A stretch of DNA of 64,000 nucleotides from JAFGVL01 sp963662245 (GTDB lineage: Bacteria; Bacteroidota; Bacteroidia; Bacteroidales; Paludibacteraceae). Shown one piece after another: positions 51,383-60,220 of this stretch. The DNA lies in contig CAXXVQ010000009.1 of NCBI GenBank assembly GCA_963662245.2, forward strand, positions 248,001 to 312,000, read 5' to 3'. The translations under genes were made by a program, and so were the position numbers. The notes under the pieces were generated by a model that was not told the origin of the DNA, did not search any database, and saw only the letters and a list, made by a program, of their open reading frames with translations. The number at the start of each line of letters is the position of its first letter. Position 1 is the stretch's first letter.

Positions 51383-52470
51383 TTTAAGATTTCCTCAAAT
51401 TTGCTAATAACGGCATCTTCAGAATATTTTTTAAGATAGGCTTCTCTTGAATCTTCATTGAATCGTTTACGAGGTTTGTTGATGAAATCATTTAATGCTG
51501 CAATAAATTCTTCCTTTGTATCGCATTTTGCACCAACTTTAGTGAAGTCTACCTCATAACCTTCAAAAGCTTCTGTGCTCCCAATAATGTTCTTCCCATA
51601 CATAAGGGATTCGCAGGTTTTAACCTTCATGCCTGCGCCTTTAAATATTGGTAGAATCATAATATCTGCTTCCTCAAAATATGGTAGTAAGTCGGGAGCA
51701 TTATTAATTACCTCAATTTCTGATGGGATTGCAAAGTCATCTTTTAATTTTGCCATGCCCTTTCCAACAATTTTAAGGTTGATATTTACCTCCGAGTATA
51801 CATTTTCAATAAACCATTGTATACCTTCATTATTGGCAGTAAAATAAGCCCCAAGGAATAAACATTGAGGTTTTTGTGATGTTAGTTCCAGTGAGTAAAT
51901 ATCTTTCTTGTATTTGTCTTTAAATGCTATTGGGACAAGAACATCTGCTTTACGATTGTATCTTTTTATAAGTTCGTTATTATCTCTTTCATTAAGCGCA
52001 ATGATCTTATCTGAGTAATTGCATGAATATGAATCATTTTTATCAATGCAGTTGAGCAAAAGCTTTTTCCATGGAGATTTGTTTGAAACTTTTGCATCAA
52101 AGTACACAACCTCAACATTATGAAAGAATGTAATGATTTTGCCTTTGTAGTCGTTTTGTTTCAGCTTCTTAGCTAAAATTCCAAATACACTACGGTCAAT
52201 AAATACGACATCATGTTGTTTGGCTATTTCGATTATTTCTGATGTTCTTTTGGGTGTTAATCCAAAATAGTAGTTCTTAAAAAAGAAAAGTATCCCTTTT
52301 AGATAATCAGCAGGAGTACTCTTTTTATTCTCATCATGAATGTAATAAGTTGTTATATTTTCTTCTCCTAATATTTTAGATAGAACATTATAGTTCTTTT
52401 GACTGCATTGTTCTCCACCTTCAAATATGTTCTTAGATTTCTTGTATCTGATAAATAATAATCTGGTCAT
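51379..52470 (-). CDS. Glycosyltransferase (GT-B, GT4/GT1-like)
   Basis: A 363-residue protein. The N-terminal half has IAKQHDVVFIDRSVFGILAK and the acceptor-loop-like ITFFHNVEVVYF (~117-128). The C-terminal half begins PQCLFLGAYFTANNEGIQWF (~205-224) and contains ADIMILPIFKGAGMKVKTCE (~272-291) followed by SLMYGKNII, the GT4-type donor-binding E-S/A-L-x-x-G pattern with GAGMKVK. Cytosolic. Last of three glycosyltransferase-type genes read leftwards with 4-5 bp gaps, clearly one operon. Sugar specificity unknown. Confidence 0.88.
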   Translation of the reverse strand: MTRLLFIRYKKSKNIFEGGEQCSQKNYNVLSKILGEENITTYYIHDENKKSTPADYLKGILFFFKNYYFGLTPKRTSEIIEIAKQHDVVFIDRSVFGILAKKLKQNDYKGKIITFFHNVEVVYFDAKVSNKSPWKKLLLNCIDKNDSYSCNYSDKIIALNERDNNELIKRYNRKADVLVPIAFKDKYKKDIYSLELTSQKPQCLFLGAYFTANNEGIQWFIENVYSEVNINLKIVGKGMAKLKDDFAIPSEIEVINNAPDLLPYFEEADIMILPIFKGAGMKVKTCESLMYGKNIIGSTEAFEGYEVDFTKVGAKCDTKEEFIAALNDFINKPRKRFNEDSREAYLKKYSEDAVISKFEEILN

Positions 52471-52475
52471 AGTTA

Positions 52476-53678
52476 TTAGTTTGATGTTTCAAATAGTTCT
52501 ACCCAGTGCTTGATTACAGATTCCATTTTAAACTTTTTGCAACTGTCTATAGCACAATTTGCCATGTTATTTCTTAGATTCTGATCTTTCATAATTGACA
52601 TTAAATAATCTGCATACAGGAGGATGTTATTGTTTGGAACTATAATCCCATTTTTGTTATGTTCAATTAGGTCATATATTGCTTCAAAGCTATTAAATGC
52701 AATAGGGACTAAACCCATTTGCATGGATTCACCTATTGTCATTGGAAATCCTTCAAAAGAAGAAGTCATCATGTATATTGAAGCATCTCTGTAATATGGT
52801 TCAGAGTTTTGTTTCCCTACAAACTGAACCTGTTTTAACTTTAGCTTAGTTGCAATTTTTTTATAAAAAACTTCATCTTCTCCTGTTCCAACTATTATGA
52901 GCTTCCAGTCTTGGTATTGTCCTGTTTTTTCAATTATTTTCCAAATCTTAAGTGCAAAAGTAATTCGTTTTGACTTTTCATCTAACCGTGCAACGATTAA
53001 GACATGTTTTTGTTTTTTATTTAATTCTTCGGTCTGTATATAGTAGTTAAAGGTTAATGCATTAGGTATTGCTATGAATTTTTCAAAGCTTTTAGCTTTA
53101 ACTAGTTCTGCATATATTGGGATGTACTTTTCTGACAGTAATATTACTTTGTCTGAATATAAATATGCTGGTTGGTATTTGTTTCTGATTAACTTATTTG
53201 CCCAACTCTTACCCAAAACAGAGACTGTGATTTGTGATAGTATATCTTTTAGACTCGTTATTTTATTATTGAAAACAAGTCTGTTAAATAGTATATTGTA
53301 GGAAGTTGGTATTAATTCAAATGATGGTCGTGTGTGGTAAACATAATATATTTTTATTGCATGTTTATCTGCAACTGTTCTCAGAATAAGAGCGATGTGT
53401 TTTACATTCTTTGATTTAATCTGATTGTTGAGAATAATATCTATATTATTTCTTTCGATAAAAGCAGATAAGTCATTAATTTCATTGTTTTCAGTTAATT
53501 TTATTTTCTCTACGAACTCAGTTGTATTCTGAATTTTACTGTATTCGTTTATATATGCAGCATAACACTTATATCTATTTGTGGCTGTTAGAGCTCTCGA
53601 TAAAATATCAACAACTCTTTCAATTCCCCCACTTGTTGGATGAATCTCTTCGTCTGTAATAAATAGAATATTTTTCAT
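52476..53678 (-). CDS. Glycosyltransferase family 4
   Basis: A 400-residue GT-B enzyme. N-terminus MKNILFITDEEIHPTSGGIE shows the G-G-x-E/R acceptor loop (residues ~16-20). Donor domain: VLIVARLDEKSKRITFALKI (~230-249), WKLIIVGTGEDEVFYKKIA (~258-276), VQFVGKQNSEPYYRDASIYM and SSFEGFPMTIGESMQMGLVP (~308-327; E-x7-E). Complete. Located between two other genes of the operon with 5 bp and 4 bp spacing. It probably extends a lipid-linked oligosaccharide that the flippase at 49904 exports. Confidence 0.92.
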   Translation of the reverse strand: MKNILFITDEEIHPTSGGIERVVDILSRALTATNRYKCYAAYINEYSKIQNTTEFVEKIKLTENNEINDLSAFIERNNIDIILNNQIKSKNVKHIALILRTVADKHAIKIYYVYHTRPSFELIPTSYNILFNRLVFNNKITSLKDILSQITVSVLGKSWANKLIRNKYQPAYLYSDKVILLSEKYIPIYAELVKAKSFEKFIAIPNALTFNYYIQTEELNKKQKHVLIVARLDEKSKRITFALKIWKIIEKTGQYQDWKLIIVGTGEDEVFYKKIATKLKLKQVQFVGKQNSEPYYRDASIYMMTSSFEGFPMTIGESMQMGLVPIAFNSFEAIYDLIEHNKNGIIVPNNNILLYADYLMSIMKDQNLRNNMANCAIDSCKKFKMESVIKHWVELFETSN

Positions 53679-53682
53679 TTTA

Positions 53683-54975
53683 TTATGTAGTTAGATCGCT
53701 CTTGATTACTTTGTTGTAATTATTTATACCCATCCCAAGTACATTTATAAGTAAGTCTTCAATATTCTTTTCGAGTACATTTTTGTTCATGTTTGTGTAC
53801 TTTTCAATAAGAACCAAGAGTGAGTCTAGATTATTAAATTTATCATCAAAACCATTATAATCCAAGTTTTCATTTTTCCCCCATCGTAGTGGAACGACTC
53901 CGTAATACATACATTCATAATAAGAAAAAGTATTGTAGGTTATTGCGAAGTCATATTTTTTTGAGGAAAGAAGCTCTTGAACAGTTTGATCCAACGGTAA
54001 TATGTTGATGTTTTTATATTTCGCAGATATGTCTGTTTTGCTAATATTTGAAAGAGGGTGTGGTTTCAAATCAAATTTTAATCCTTTAATCGTTGCTACT
54101 TTGTCAATAATTGGGAAAAGTTCCTTAAAATCGTTGTCGTACAATGCGATACCTCCTAGAACTAAACATGACTTGAAATTATTGCAAACATCTATTTTAG
54201 TGTAAGGATATTTTGGATTACCAGCAACAAATATTTTTTCCTTTGATAACTTGAAATCGCTTATTAATATCTCCTTCCCCATTTCGCCAAATGGGAGTTT
54301 GTACTCTGCTTGGATATTAATACCAGCTAAAATGTCATTAGTAATAAACCGTTGATAGTTGCATAGAATGCCATGAAATACATGAAATGTTTTCATGCCT
54401 TTTTGTTTTAAAACTGCAGTTATTACAGATTCTGTGTATGCACTTGAGTTAAAAGGTATATATGCTTTGTTTTCTAGATTCTGCCCTTTTAGTTTTTTGT
54501 TAAGATTTATAATGGTTTGTTTGTAAGAAGTAAATCTTAGAGCAAGATATATCTTTTGTAATAGAGAAATATTATTCTTTTTTGTATGTCTTAGAATTAT
54601 AGAAAGAAAGTAAATAAAGGAGAAAAATAAAAAAACAAAATTTCGTTTATAGTTGATGATTACTAAAGAAGAATCATCTACCGATTCTTGAATCATTTCC
54701 ATTAATTTTCTGTGATCTTTTCGTTTTGGTGCATCAAAGCTAAAGGTTGCATTAGAAGATTTTAAAGAATTGATAAGTTCAGTGCTATCTAGTTTTTTAA
54801 ATATAGCTCCAGCAATTTCTCTTAAGCGAACCTGTTTTTTGAATACGATAAAGTCAATAAGGTCAAACCCTGCAAGTTTTGTAAGATTAATACCTCTAGT
54901 TTTACAACAAAAGTTATTGTATATATCAAGAAATTCTTTGTATCTATCGTAGTTTTCTGTTTGTTCTAGATTCAT
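53683..54975 (-). CDS. Putative glycosyltransferase, polysialyltransferase/capsule type
   Basis: A 430-residue protein that I cannot place firmly. The N-terminal ~170 residues include one hydrophobic stretch (FVFLFFSFIYFLSIIL, ~120-135). The C-terminal half looks like a GT-B domain of the capsule/sialyltransferase kind: AYIPFNSSAYTESVITAVL, then FHVFHGILCNYQRF (~205-218, H-G motif), VAGNPKYPY, LDLKPHPLSN-type FDLKPHPLSNISKTD (~305-319, H-P motif), and TYNTFSYYECMYYGVVPL with S-x-x-E. H-G and H-P motifs are shared by GT52/polysialyltransferase-like and capsule enzymes. A CMP-sugar synthetase gene lies divergently 178 bp away, which fits a CMP-activated donor. Inference only. Confidence 0.5.
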   Translation of the reverse strand: MNLEQTENYDRYKEFLDIYNNFCCKTRGINLTKLAGFDLIDFIVFKKQVRLREIAGAIFKKLDSTELINSLKSSNATFSFDAPKRKDHRKLMEMIQESVDDSSLVIINYKRNFVFLFFSFIYFLSIILRHTKKNNISLLQKIYLALRFTSYKQTIINLNKKLKGQNLENKAYIPFNSSAYTESVITAVLKQKGMKTFHVFHGILCNYQRFITNDILAGINIQAEYKLPFGEMGKEILISDFKLSKEKIFVAGNPKYPYTKIDVCNNFKSCLVLGGIALYDNDFKELFPIIDKVATIKGLKFDLKPHPLSNISKTDISAKYKNINILPLDQTVQELLSSKKYDFAITYNTFSYYECMYYGVVPLRWGKNENLDYNGFDDKFNNLDSLLVLIEKYTNMNKNVLEKNIEDLLINVLGMGINNYNKVIKSDLTT

Positions 54976-55153
54976 GTTCTGGATTTAGTTGCAGAATCGT
55001 AGTCTGCAAAATTCATATAAAGCAAATGTCTTCAAATTTATTGAAAGTTTTGGTTTCTGTGAAATCCGAAAATCACTATTTGTTAATAGTGAAGCTAAAT
55101 ATTGTTGTATATTTGAAACTTTGTTGAAATAAAATATTTAAGATAATTTTACA

Positions 55154-55828
55154 ATGAAGATAACCGCGGTTATTCCGATTAAAAGGGAGAGTGAAAGGGT
55201 AAAGGATAAAAACCTAAGAAGCTTTGCCAATACAACTTTGCTAGATATAAAGATTAAGTCTTTGCTAGAGGCTAAAGAACTTGATGAAATAATTGTGAAT
55301 ACAAATTCTGACGAAGCTATTGAAATTGCCAAAAAGAATAATATCTCTTATCATAGAAGAGAAGAATATTATGCTTCATCTAAATGTACTGGTAGTGAAT
55401 TCTTTGAGCATCTTGGGAAAACAACAGATACAGATCTATTTGTTTATTGCCCAGTAACATCACCATTTGTTAAGCCTGAGACAATTGATAGTTGCATAAG
55501 GCAGTTCAAAGAATCTCATTCATATGATTCTTTAGCCTCTGTATCACTTGTAAAGGAGTTTTTATGGTTAGATGGAAAGCCAATAAACTATGATCCGACA
55601 AATGCTCCAAATTCTCAAAATCTCCCAGATGTAAAAGCACTAAATTTTGCTGTAAGTATAATCTCAAAAGAGAATCTGATAAAAAATAAGAATATTATTG
55701 GGAAGAATCCTTCTTTCTTTGTGACTGATGAGATTGAATCAATTGATATTGACACTCCTCTAGATTTTTATCTTGCAGAACAGATGTATATTAAGCTATA
55801 TATTGAAAGCAAAGGGCTACTTGATTGA
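55154..55828 (+). CDS. CMP-sugar (acylneuraminate-type) cytidylyltransferase
   Basis: A 224-residue nucleotidyltransferase. It starts KITAVIPIKRESERVKDKNL, the NeuA/KdsB-type CTP-binding start with the R-x3-R/K-N-L pattern (residues 2-21), then YHRREEYYASSKCTG and VYCPVTSPFVKPETID (~96-111). The end has FVTDEIESIDIDTPLDFYLA, the metal-binding D-I-D-T-P-x-D region. It is closest in pattern to acylneuraminate cytidylyltransferases (NeuA, PseF, LegF), which activate sialic-acid-like nonulosonates with CTP. No nonulosonate synthase is in the window, so the actual sugar is not known. The stop lies within a terminator hairpin. Confidence 0.85.
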   Translation: MKITAVIPIKRESERVKDKNLRSFANTTLLDIKIKSLLEAKELDEIIVNTNSDEAIEIAKKNNISYHRREEYYASSKCTGSEFFEHLGKTTDTDLFVYCPVTSPFVKPETIDSCIRQFKESHSYDSLASVSLVKEFLWLDGKPINYDPTNAPNSQNLPDVKALNFAVSIISKENLIKNKNIIGKNPSFFVTDEIESIDIDTPLDFYLAEQMYIKLYIESKGLLD

Positions 55829-55842
55829 CAAGCAGCCCTTTT
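55811..55842. terminator. Bidirectional terminator between cytidylyltransferase and GT2 gene
   Basis: AAAGGGCTACTTG pairs with CAAGCAGCCCTTT with one mismatch. The stop of the rightward gene lies in the loop and T-runs follow; the leftward GT2 stop is 4 bp beyond. Confidence 0.8.
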
Positions 55843-55845
55843 ATT

Positions 55846-56748
55846 TTATCCAAAAAGAAGGTTCTTTGTTACATTTATCCTAAAAAAGATCAAGATAGTG
55901 CCTTTGTCCGGTTTCTGAATCAATACAAAATACATGAATAAAGCTAATGAATTTATCCATTTCTTTAGCTCTACAAGTAAGCGTTTGAAATATACATATT
56001 TTGATTCATCTAAGGTGCGAGCTCTTTCACTTTTTCCAATACCTTTTGCAATTTGTGCGATGAAATCTACAGTTGTGTGATCAGATGGGATAATGTGATT
56101 AACCACAATGTCCGGGAAATAGTAGATTCTTCCTCCTAATGCTTTAACTCTATTAAATAAGTCTTTGCCTTCTCCTCCTAATAAGTTGTCCTTACTTCGT
56201 CCCAGATTTGGATTAAAGTTGCCGCATTTGTCAAGGAATGTTCTTTTAATCCCCATGTTTGCGCCAATTGGATATCCATTTTTGCCAAATATACGAATCC
56301 GATCTCCTAAATCAAGTGCGGAAATCCATTTATAACTCCATTTGCTAATCCATTCAGGTTCTTTGCCTTCAAATTGAGGAATGATTTTTCCACCAAAGGC
56401 AACTCCGTTTGGATGTTGGTCAATATTATGGAAGAGATTTATCAAATAATCAGGTTCCATGATGGCATCATCATCAATAAAGATCAGCCAGTCTCCTGTT
56501 GATTCAATAATAGCTCTGTTTCTAGCGTATGACAACCCCTGTTTTGTTTCAATATGGTAGTGAAACTCCACATCAGGATAATTTACTTGAAAGCGAGTGC
56601 ATTCCAGCTGTGTATTATCTTGGCTGTTATTGTTGATTAATACAATCTCATAGTGATCTTTTAGATATTTATTCTCAGCAATGCTCTTTAATACATTGTA
56701 AAGATGCTTATCACGGTTATATGTACAAACAATAATTGATAGTTTCAT
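55846..56748 (-). CDS. Glycosyltransferase family 2
   Basis: A 300-residue GT-A enzyme. It begins KLSIIVCTYNRDKHLYNVL (nucleotide-binding strand with Asp/Asn loop), continues VLINNNSQDNT (~35-45), and shows the metal-binding D-x-D variant WLIFIDDDAIMEP (~88-100). ARNRAIIESTGDW precedes it. The C-terminal part has a hydrophobic stretch (SLALFMYFVLIQK, ~265-277) that may associate with the membrane. It adds a sugar in the polysaccharide pathway of this locus, but it is read 10 bp after leuS and so may be co-transcribed with it. Confidence 0.93.
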   Translation of the reverse strand: MKLSIIVCTYNRDKHLYNVLKSIAENKYLKDHYEIVLINNNSQDNTQLECTRFQVNYPDVEFHYHIETKQGLSYARNRAIIESTGDWLIFIDDDAIMEPDYLINLFHNIDQHPNGVAFGGKIIPQFEGKEPEWISKWSYKWISALDLGDRIRIFGKNGYPIGANMGIKRTFLDKCGNFNPNLGRSKDNLLGGEGKDLFNRVKALGGRIYYFPDIVVNHIIPSDHTTVDFIAQIAKGIGKSERARTLDESKYVYFKRLLVELKKWINSLALFMYFVLIQKPDKGTILIFFRINVTKNLLFG

Positions 56749-56758
56749 GTATTCGCTT

Positions 56759-59530
56759 TTACATTACAATATTCACAATTTTACCAGGAACAACGATAAT
56801 TTTTTTCGGTGTTTTTCCATCAAGGTATTTTGCTGTTTGTTCATCAGCCAATGCAGTTTTCTCAACCTCATCTTTACTCATATCAGCAGGAAGTTCAAGT
56901 GTGAAACGGACTTTCCCGTTGAATGAGATAGGGTATTTTACACTGCTTTCTTTCAAATAATCTTCATTCAAAACAGGGAAGCTTGCATCACAAACGCTTG
57001 TTTCATTGCCCATAGCATGCCATAATTCCTCTGCAATGTGCGGAGCATATGGAGCAAGCAATACAAGTAATTCACTTAAGATTGCTTTCTTGTTGCACTT
57101 CATTGATGAAAGCTCATTTACACAAATCATAAATGCAGAAACCGATGTGTTGAACGAGAAGTTCTCGATATCCCACTCAATTTTCTTGATGGTTTTGTGT
57201 AATGTTTTAAGCTCGTCTGCTGTAGGAACATCATCTGTCACAATAAACTCTTCTCCCTTGTAGAATAATCCCCAAAGCTTTTTCAAGAAGCGGTGAACGC
57301 CGTCGATACCGTTAGTGTCCCAAGGTTTTGATTGCTCAAGTGGTCCTAAGAACATTTCGTACAAGCGAAGAGTGTCAGCACCAAATCTGTCAACAATGTC
57401 ATCCGGATTTACCACATTAAACATTGATTTAGACATTTTTTCAACTGCATAGCCGCAGATGTATTTTCCTTCTTCTAAAAGGAATTCTGCTGTAGCATAA
57501 TCAGGCATCCAAGATTTGAATTTATCAATATCAAGGATGTCGTTAGAAACGATATTTACATCCACATGGATTTGTGTTGTGTCGTAATCGTCCTTTAGGT
57601 TATATGATACAAAAGTATTTGTGTCTTTAATGCGGTAAACAAAGTTACTACGCCCTTGAATCATTCCCTGATTAATCAGTTTTTTGAATGGTTCGTCTTG
57701 GCAAATTTCATTAATGTCAAACAAGAATTTGTTCCAAACACGGCTATAAATTAAGTGACCTGTAGCGTGTTCAATTCCACCTAAGTAAAGGTCAACTGAT
57801 TGCCAGTATTCATTAGCTTCTTTTGAAACTAATGCCTTGTCATTTTTCGGATCCATGTAGCGTAAGAAATACGCCGATGAACCTGCAAAGCCAGGCATAG
57901 TATTTAGCTCAAGAGGATTGCCATCTTTTGTTACCCAACCTTTAGCACGACCAAGAGGTGGCTCGCCACTTTCAGTTGGCAAGTATTTGTCAATTTCAGG
58001 TAGCTCTAGCGGCAGCTGACTTTCGTCCAGCATTTGAGGCATTCCGTCTTTGTAATAAACAGGGAATGGCTCGCCCCAATAGCGTTGGCGACTGAAGATT
58101 GCGTCACGCAAACGGTAGTTTACTTTGATGCGACCTAATTGTTTTTCTTCAATATATTCTTTTGCTTTCTTGATAGCATCTTTCACTTGTAAGCCATTTA
58201 AAAAGCCTGAATTAATCATAATTCCATCTTTTGCATCCAAGCTTTGTTCGCTCACATCCGCACCTTCAATTAGGTTGATGATTGGTAATTCAAAGTGTTT
58301 TGCAAAAGCATAGTCGCGAGAGTCATGTGCAGGCACTGCCATAATAGCTCCGGTACCATATCCTGCCAAAACATAATCAGAGATGTAAACAGGAACTTTT
58401 TCTCCGCTGATTGGATTTATTGCGTATGAACCGGAGAATACGCCACTCACTTTCTTATCTGCCAAACGCTCACGCTCTGTACGGCGTTTTACGCGGTCAA
58501 GGTAAGCATCTACTTCTGCTTTTTGAGCATCAGTTGTAACTAACGAAACATATTCGCTTTCAGGAGCAAGCACCATAAAAGTTACTCCGTAAATAGTGTC
58601 GGCACGAGTGGTAAACACAGTTAGGCTTTCGTTTTGTTCAGCTAGTTTGAATGCCAATTCAGCACCCTCCGAACGACCAATCCAGTTGCGTTGAGATTCT
58701 TTTAATGACTCGCTCCAATCGATAGTCTCAAGCCCATCAAGCAGGCGTTGAGCATAAGCAGAAACGCGTAAACACCATTGACTCATTACTTTTTGCTCAA
58801 CAGGATGTCCTCCACGCACCGAAACGCCTTCGCTTACCTCATCGTTGGCAAGTACGGTTCCTAATGCAGGACACCAGTTTACCATCGTATCAGCTTTGTA
58901 AGCAATACGGTAGTTCATCAATGTTTCTTGTTTTTCGATATCTGATTTTCCATTCCAATCTGCAGCAGTAAAGTTTAATTCTTCTGAACAAGCTGCATTT
59001 AAACCTTCTGTTCCAAATTTCTCAAAATGAACAATTAATTCGGATATGGGCTTTGCGCCCCCTCTATCGGAGGGGGTTGGGGGGAGGCTATAGTAATGGT
59101 TGAACATCTTGATAAATGCCCATTGAGTCCATTTGTAGTAATCAGGCTCGCAGGTGCGCACCTCACGGTCCCAATCAAATGAGAATCCGATTTTATCTAA
59201 TTGCTCGCGGTAGCGATTAATATTTACTTTGGTTGTGATGGCAGGATGTTGTCCTGTTTGGATAGCATATTGCTCGGCTGGAAGTCCGTATGCATCATAA
59301 CCCATTGGGTGAAGCACATTGAAACCCTTCAAGCGTTTGTAACGACTAAAGATGTCGGAAGCAATATATCCTAGCGGGTGACCAACATGTAATCCCGCAC
59401 CAGAAGGGTAAGGGAACATGTCAAGCACATAATATTTAGGCTTGTTTTTGTCTATTTCTACATGATAAGTTTTGTTTTCTTTCCAAAACTGTTGCCATTT
59501 TTTTTCAATCTCGTTGAAATTATATTCCAT
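56759..59530 (-). CDS. leuS: Leucyl-tRNA synthetase, with an in-frame palindromic repeat insertion
   Basis: A 923-residue class I synthetase charging tRNA-Leu. HIGH-type motif HVGHPLGY (~48-55), editing (CP1) domain ~230-430 with TTRADTIYGVTFMVLAPE-like FTTRADTIYGVTFMVLAP, and KMSKS motif VEKMSKSMFNVVNPDD (~697-712). C-terminal anticodon-binding region ~770-880. Between the synthetic core and CP1, around residues 144-155, SLPPTPSDRGGA is encoded by a G/C-rich palindromic repeat (59055-59088) that looks unlike the rest of the gene. The frame stays open, so the protein is presumably functional. A -7 box lies upstream at 59611-59618. Confidence 0.96.
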   Translation of the reverse strand: MEYNFNEIEKKWQQFWKENKTYHVEIDKNKPKYYVLDMFPYPSGAGLHVGHPLGYIASDIFSRYKRLKGFNVLHPMGYDAYGLPAEQYAIQTGQHPAITTKVNINRYREQLDKIGFSFDWDREVRTCEPDYYKWTQWAFIKMFNHYYSLPPTPSDRGGAKPISELIVHFEKFGTEGLNAACSEELNFTAADWNGKSDIEKQETLMNYRIAYKADTMVNWCPALGTVLANDEVSEGVSVRGGHPVEQKVMSQWCLRVSAYAQRLLDGLETIDWSESLKESQRNWIGRSEGAELAFKLAEQNESLTVFTTRADTIYGVTFMVLAPESEYVSLVTTDAQKAEVDAYLDRVKRRTERERLADKKVSGVFSGSYAINPISGEKVPVYISDYVLAGYGTGAIMAVPAHDSRDYAFAKHFELPIINLIEGADVSEQSLDAKDGIMINSGFLNGLQVKDAIKKAKEYIEEKQLGRIKVNYRLRDAIFSRQRYWGEPFPVYYKDGMPQMLDESQLPLELPEIDKYLPTESGEPPLGRAKGWVTKDGNPLELNTMPGFAGSSAYFLRYMDPKNDKALVSKEANEYWQSVDLYLGGIEHATGHLIYSRVWNKFLFDINEICQDEPFKKLINQGMIQGRSNFVYRIKDTNTFVSYNLKDDYDTTQIHVDVNIVSNDILDIDKFKSWMPDYATAEFLLEEGKYICGYAVEKMSKSMFNVVNPDDIVDRFGADTLRLYEMFLGPLEQSKPWDTNGIDGVHRFLKKLWGLFYKGEEFIVTDDVPTADELKTLHKTIKKIEWDIENFSFNTSVSAFMICVNELSSMKCNKKAILSELLVLLAPYAPHIAEELWHAMGNETSVCDASFPVLNEDYLKESSVKYPISFNGKVRFTLELPADMSKDEVEKTALADEQTAKYLDGKTPKKIIVVPGKIVNIVM
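59055..59088. repeat. G/C-rich palindromic repeat inside leuS
   Basis: CCCCCTCTATCGGAGGGGGT followed by TGGGGGGAGG. CCCCTC/GAGGGG form a stem; the composition contrasts sharply with the AT-rich gene. In leuS it codes SLPPTPSDRGG. Related, weaker copies are at 63496 and 63603. Confidence 0.8.
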
Positions 59531-59610
59531 AAATTAAGTAAATCAGGAGTGAGAGGTGAGGAGTGAGTAAATCCCAATCTCACGGGTTAAATCATTTGTT
59601 TACAATCTTG

Positions 59611-59618
59611 CAAAGTTA
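59611..59618 (-). promoter_or_regulatory. Candidate -7 box upstream of leuS
   Basis: TAACTTTG on the minus strand matches TAnnTTTG, 81 bp before the leuS ATG; no clear -33 element. Confidence 0.4.
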
Positions 59619-59660
59619 AAGAAATTTTGGGTAAGATAGAAGGCTCATTTTGTAAAAGAA

Positions 59661-59697
59661 AAAGCTCTGATTTTATATCATAAATCAGAGCTTTATT
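59661..59697 (-). terminator. Intrinsic terminator of the ferredoxin gene
   Basis: AAAGCTCTGATTT/AAATCAGAGCTTT, a 13-bp perfect stem around an 8-nt loop, with T-rich sequence on the minus strand. 24 bp after the ferredoxin stop. Confidence 0.88.
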
Positions 59698-59720
59698 TTA
59701 AGTGAGTTTAAAGATAGAGT

Positions 59721-59924
59721 TTACTCTTCTTCTTTATTGATTACTCCTGTTGGACAGCCAATTATAGCTTCGTTTATTTCTTTTTCATGTTCTGCAAAGT
59801 CGGCATCTGCTTTTACCTCCATTTTATATTTGATTTCAAAAACATCGGGACAAAGTGATTCGCAGATTCCACAAGCGATACATGAGTCATTGCTTTCATC
59901 AAGCCACACTTTTTTTATTGCCAT
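59721..59924 (-). CDS. 4Fe-4S ferredoxin
   Basis: A 67-residue electron carrier. I start at ATG 59924 (MAIKKVWLDESND); an ATG two codons earlier is equally possible. The cluster ligands are in CIACGICESLCP (C-x2-C-x2-C-x3-C-P) with one more Cys in IIGCPTGVI near the C-terminus, the pattern of small monocluster 4Fe-4S ferredoxins like that of Thermotoga. Very acidic overall. Single gene with its own terminator; redox partner unknown, but consistent with anaerobic or facultative metabolism. Confidence 0.93.
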   Translation of the reverse strand: MAIKKVWLDESNDSCIACGICESLCPDVFEIKYKMEVKADADFAEHEKEINEAIIGCPTGVINKEEE

Positions 59925-60030
59925 AATCATTCAATGTTAATTCTCAATATAAAATTATAACAAATACTGCAATAAAATGGTTTCATATGTTACACTCTCT
60001 GGCTTTATATTATTCTGAGAATATGGCGCA

Positions 60031-60063
60031 AAAAAAATAGCTTTATTAGGAATAAAGCTATTT
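60031..60063 (-). terminator. Probable terminator of the Crp/Fnr gene
   Basis: AAATAGCTTTATT/AATAAAGCTATTT, a 13-bp perfect stem with loop AGG; on the minus strand an 8-T run follows. It lies ~160 bp beyond the stop at 60221, in an otherwise featureless ~290-bp gap (59931-60220). Confidence 0.7.
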
Positions 60064-60220
60064 AATACTGGCTACCAACCAAAAGAGTTAATAAAATGAA
60101 GCGTCATTAATTAACTCCTCAACAAAGGTCAGGTAATATTTCGAAAAAATTATTGACATATATCAAAAATTGGCGTTTTGGGTTAAGAGTTTATATGTTA
60201 TACAATACATCAGAGTGCAA

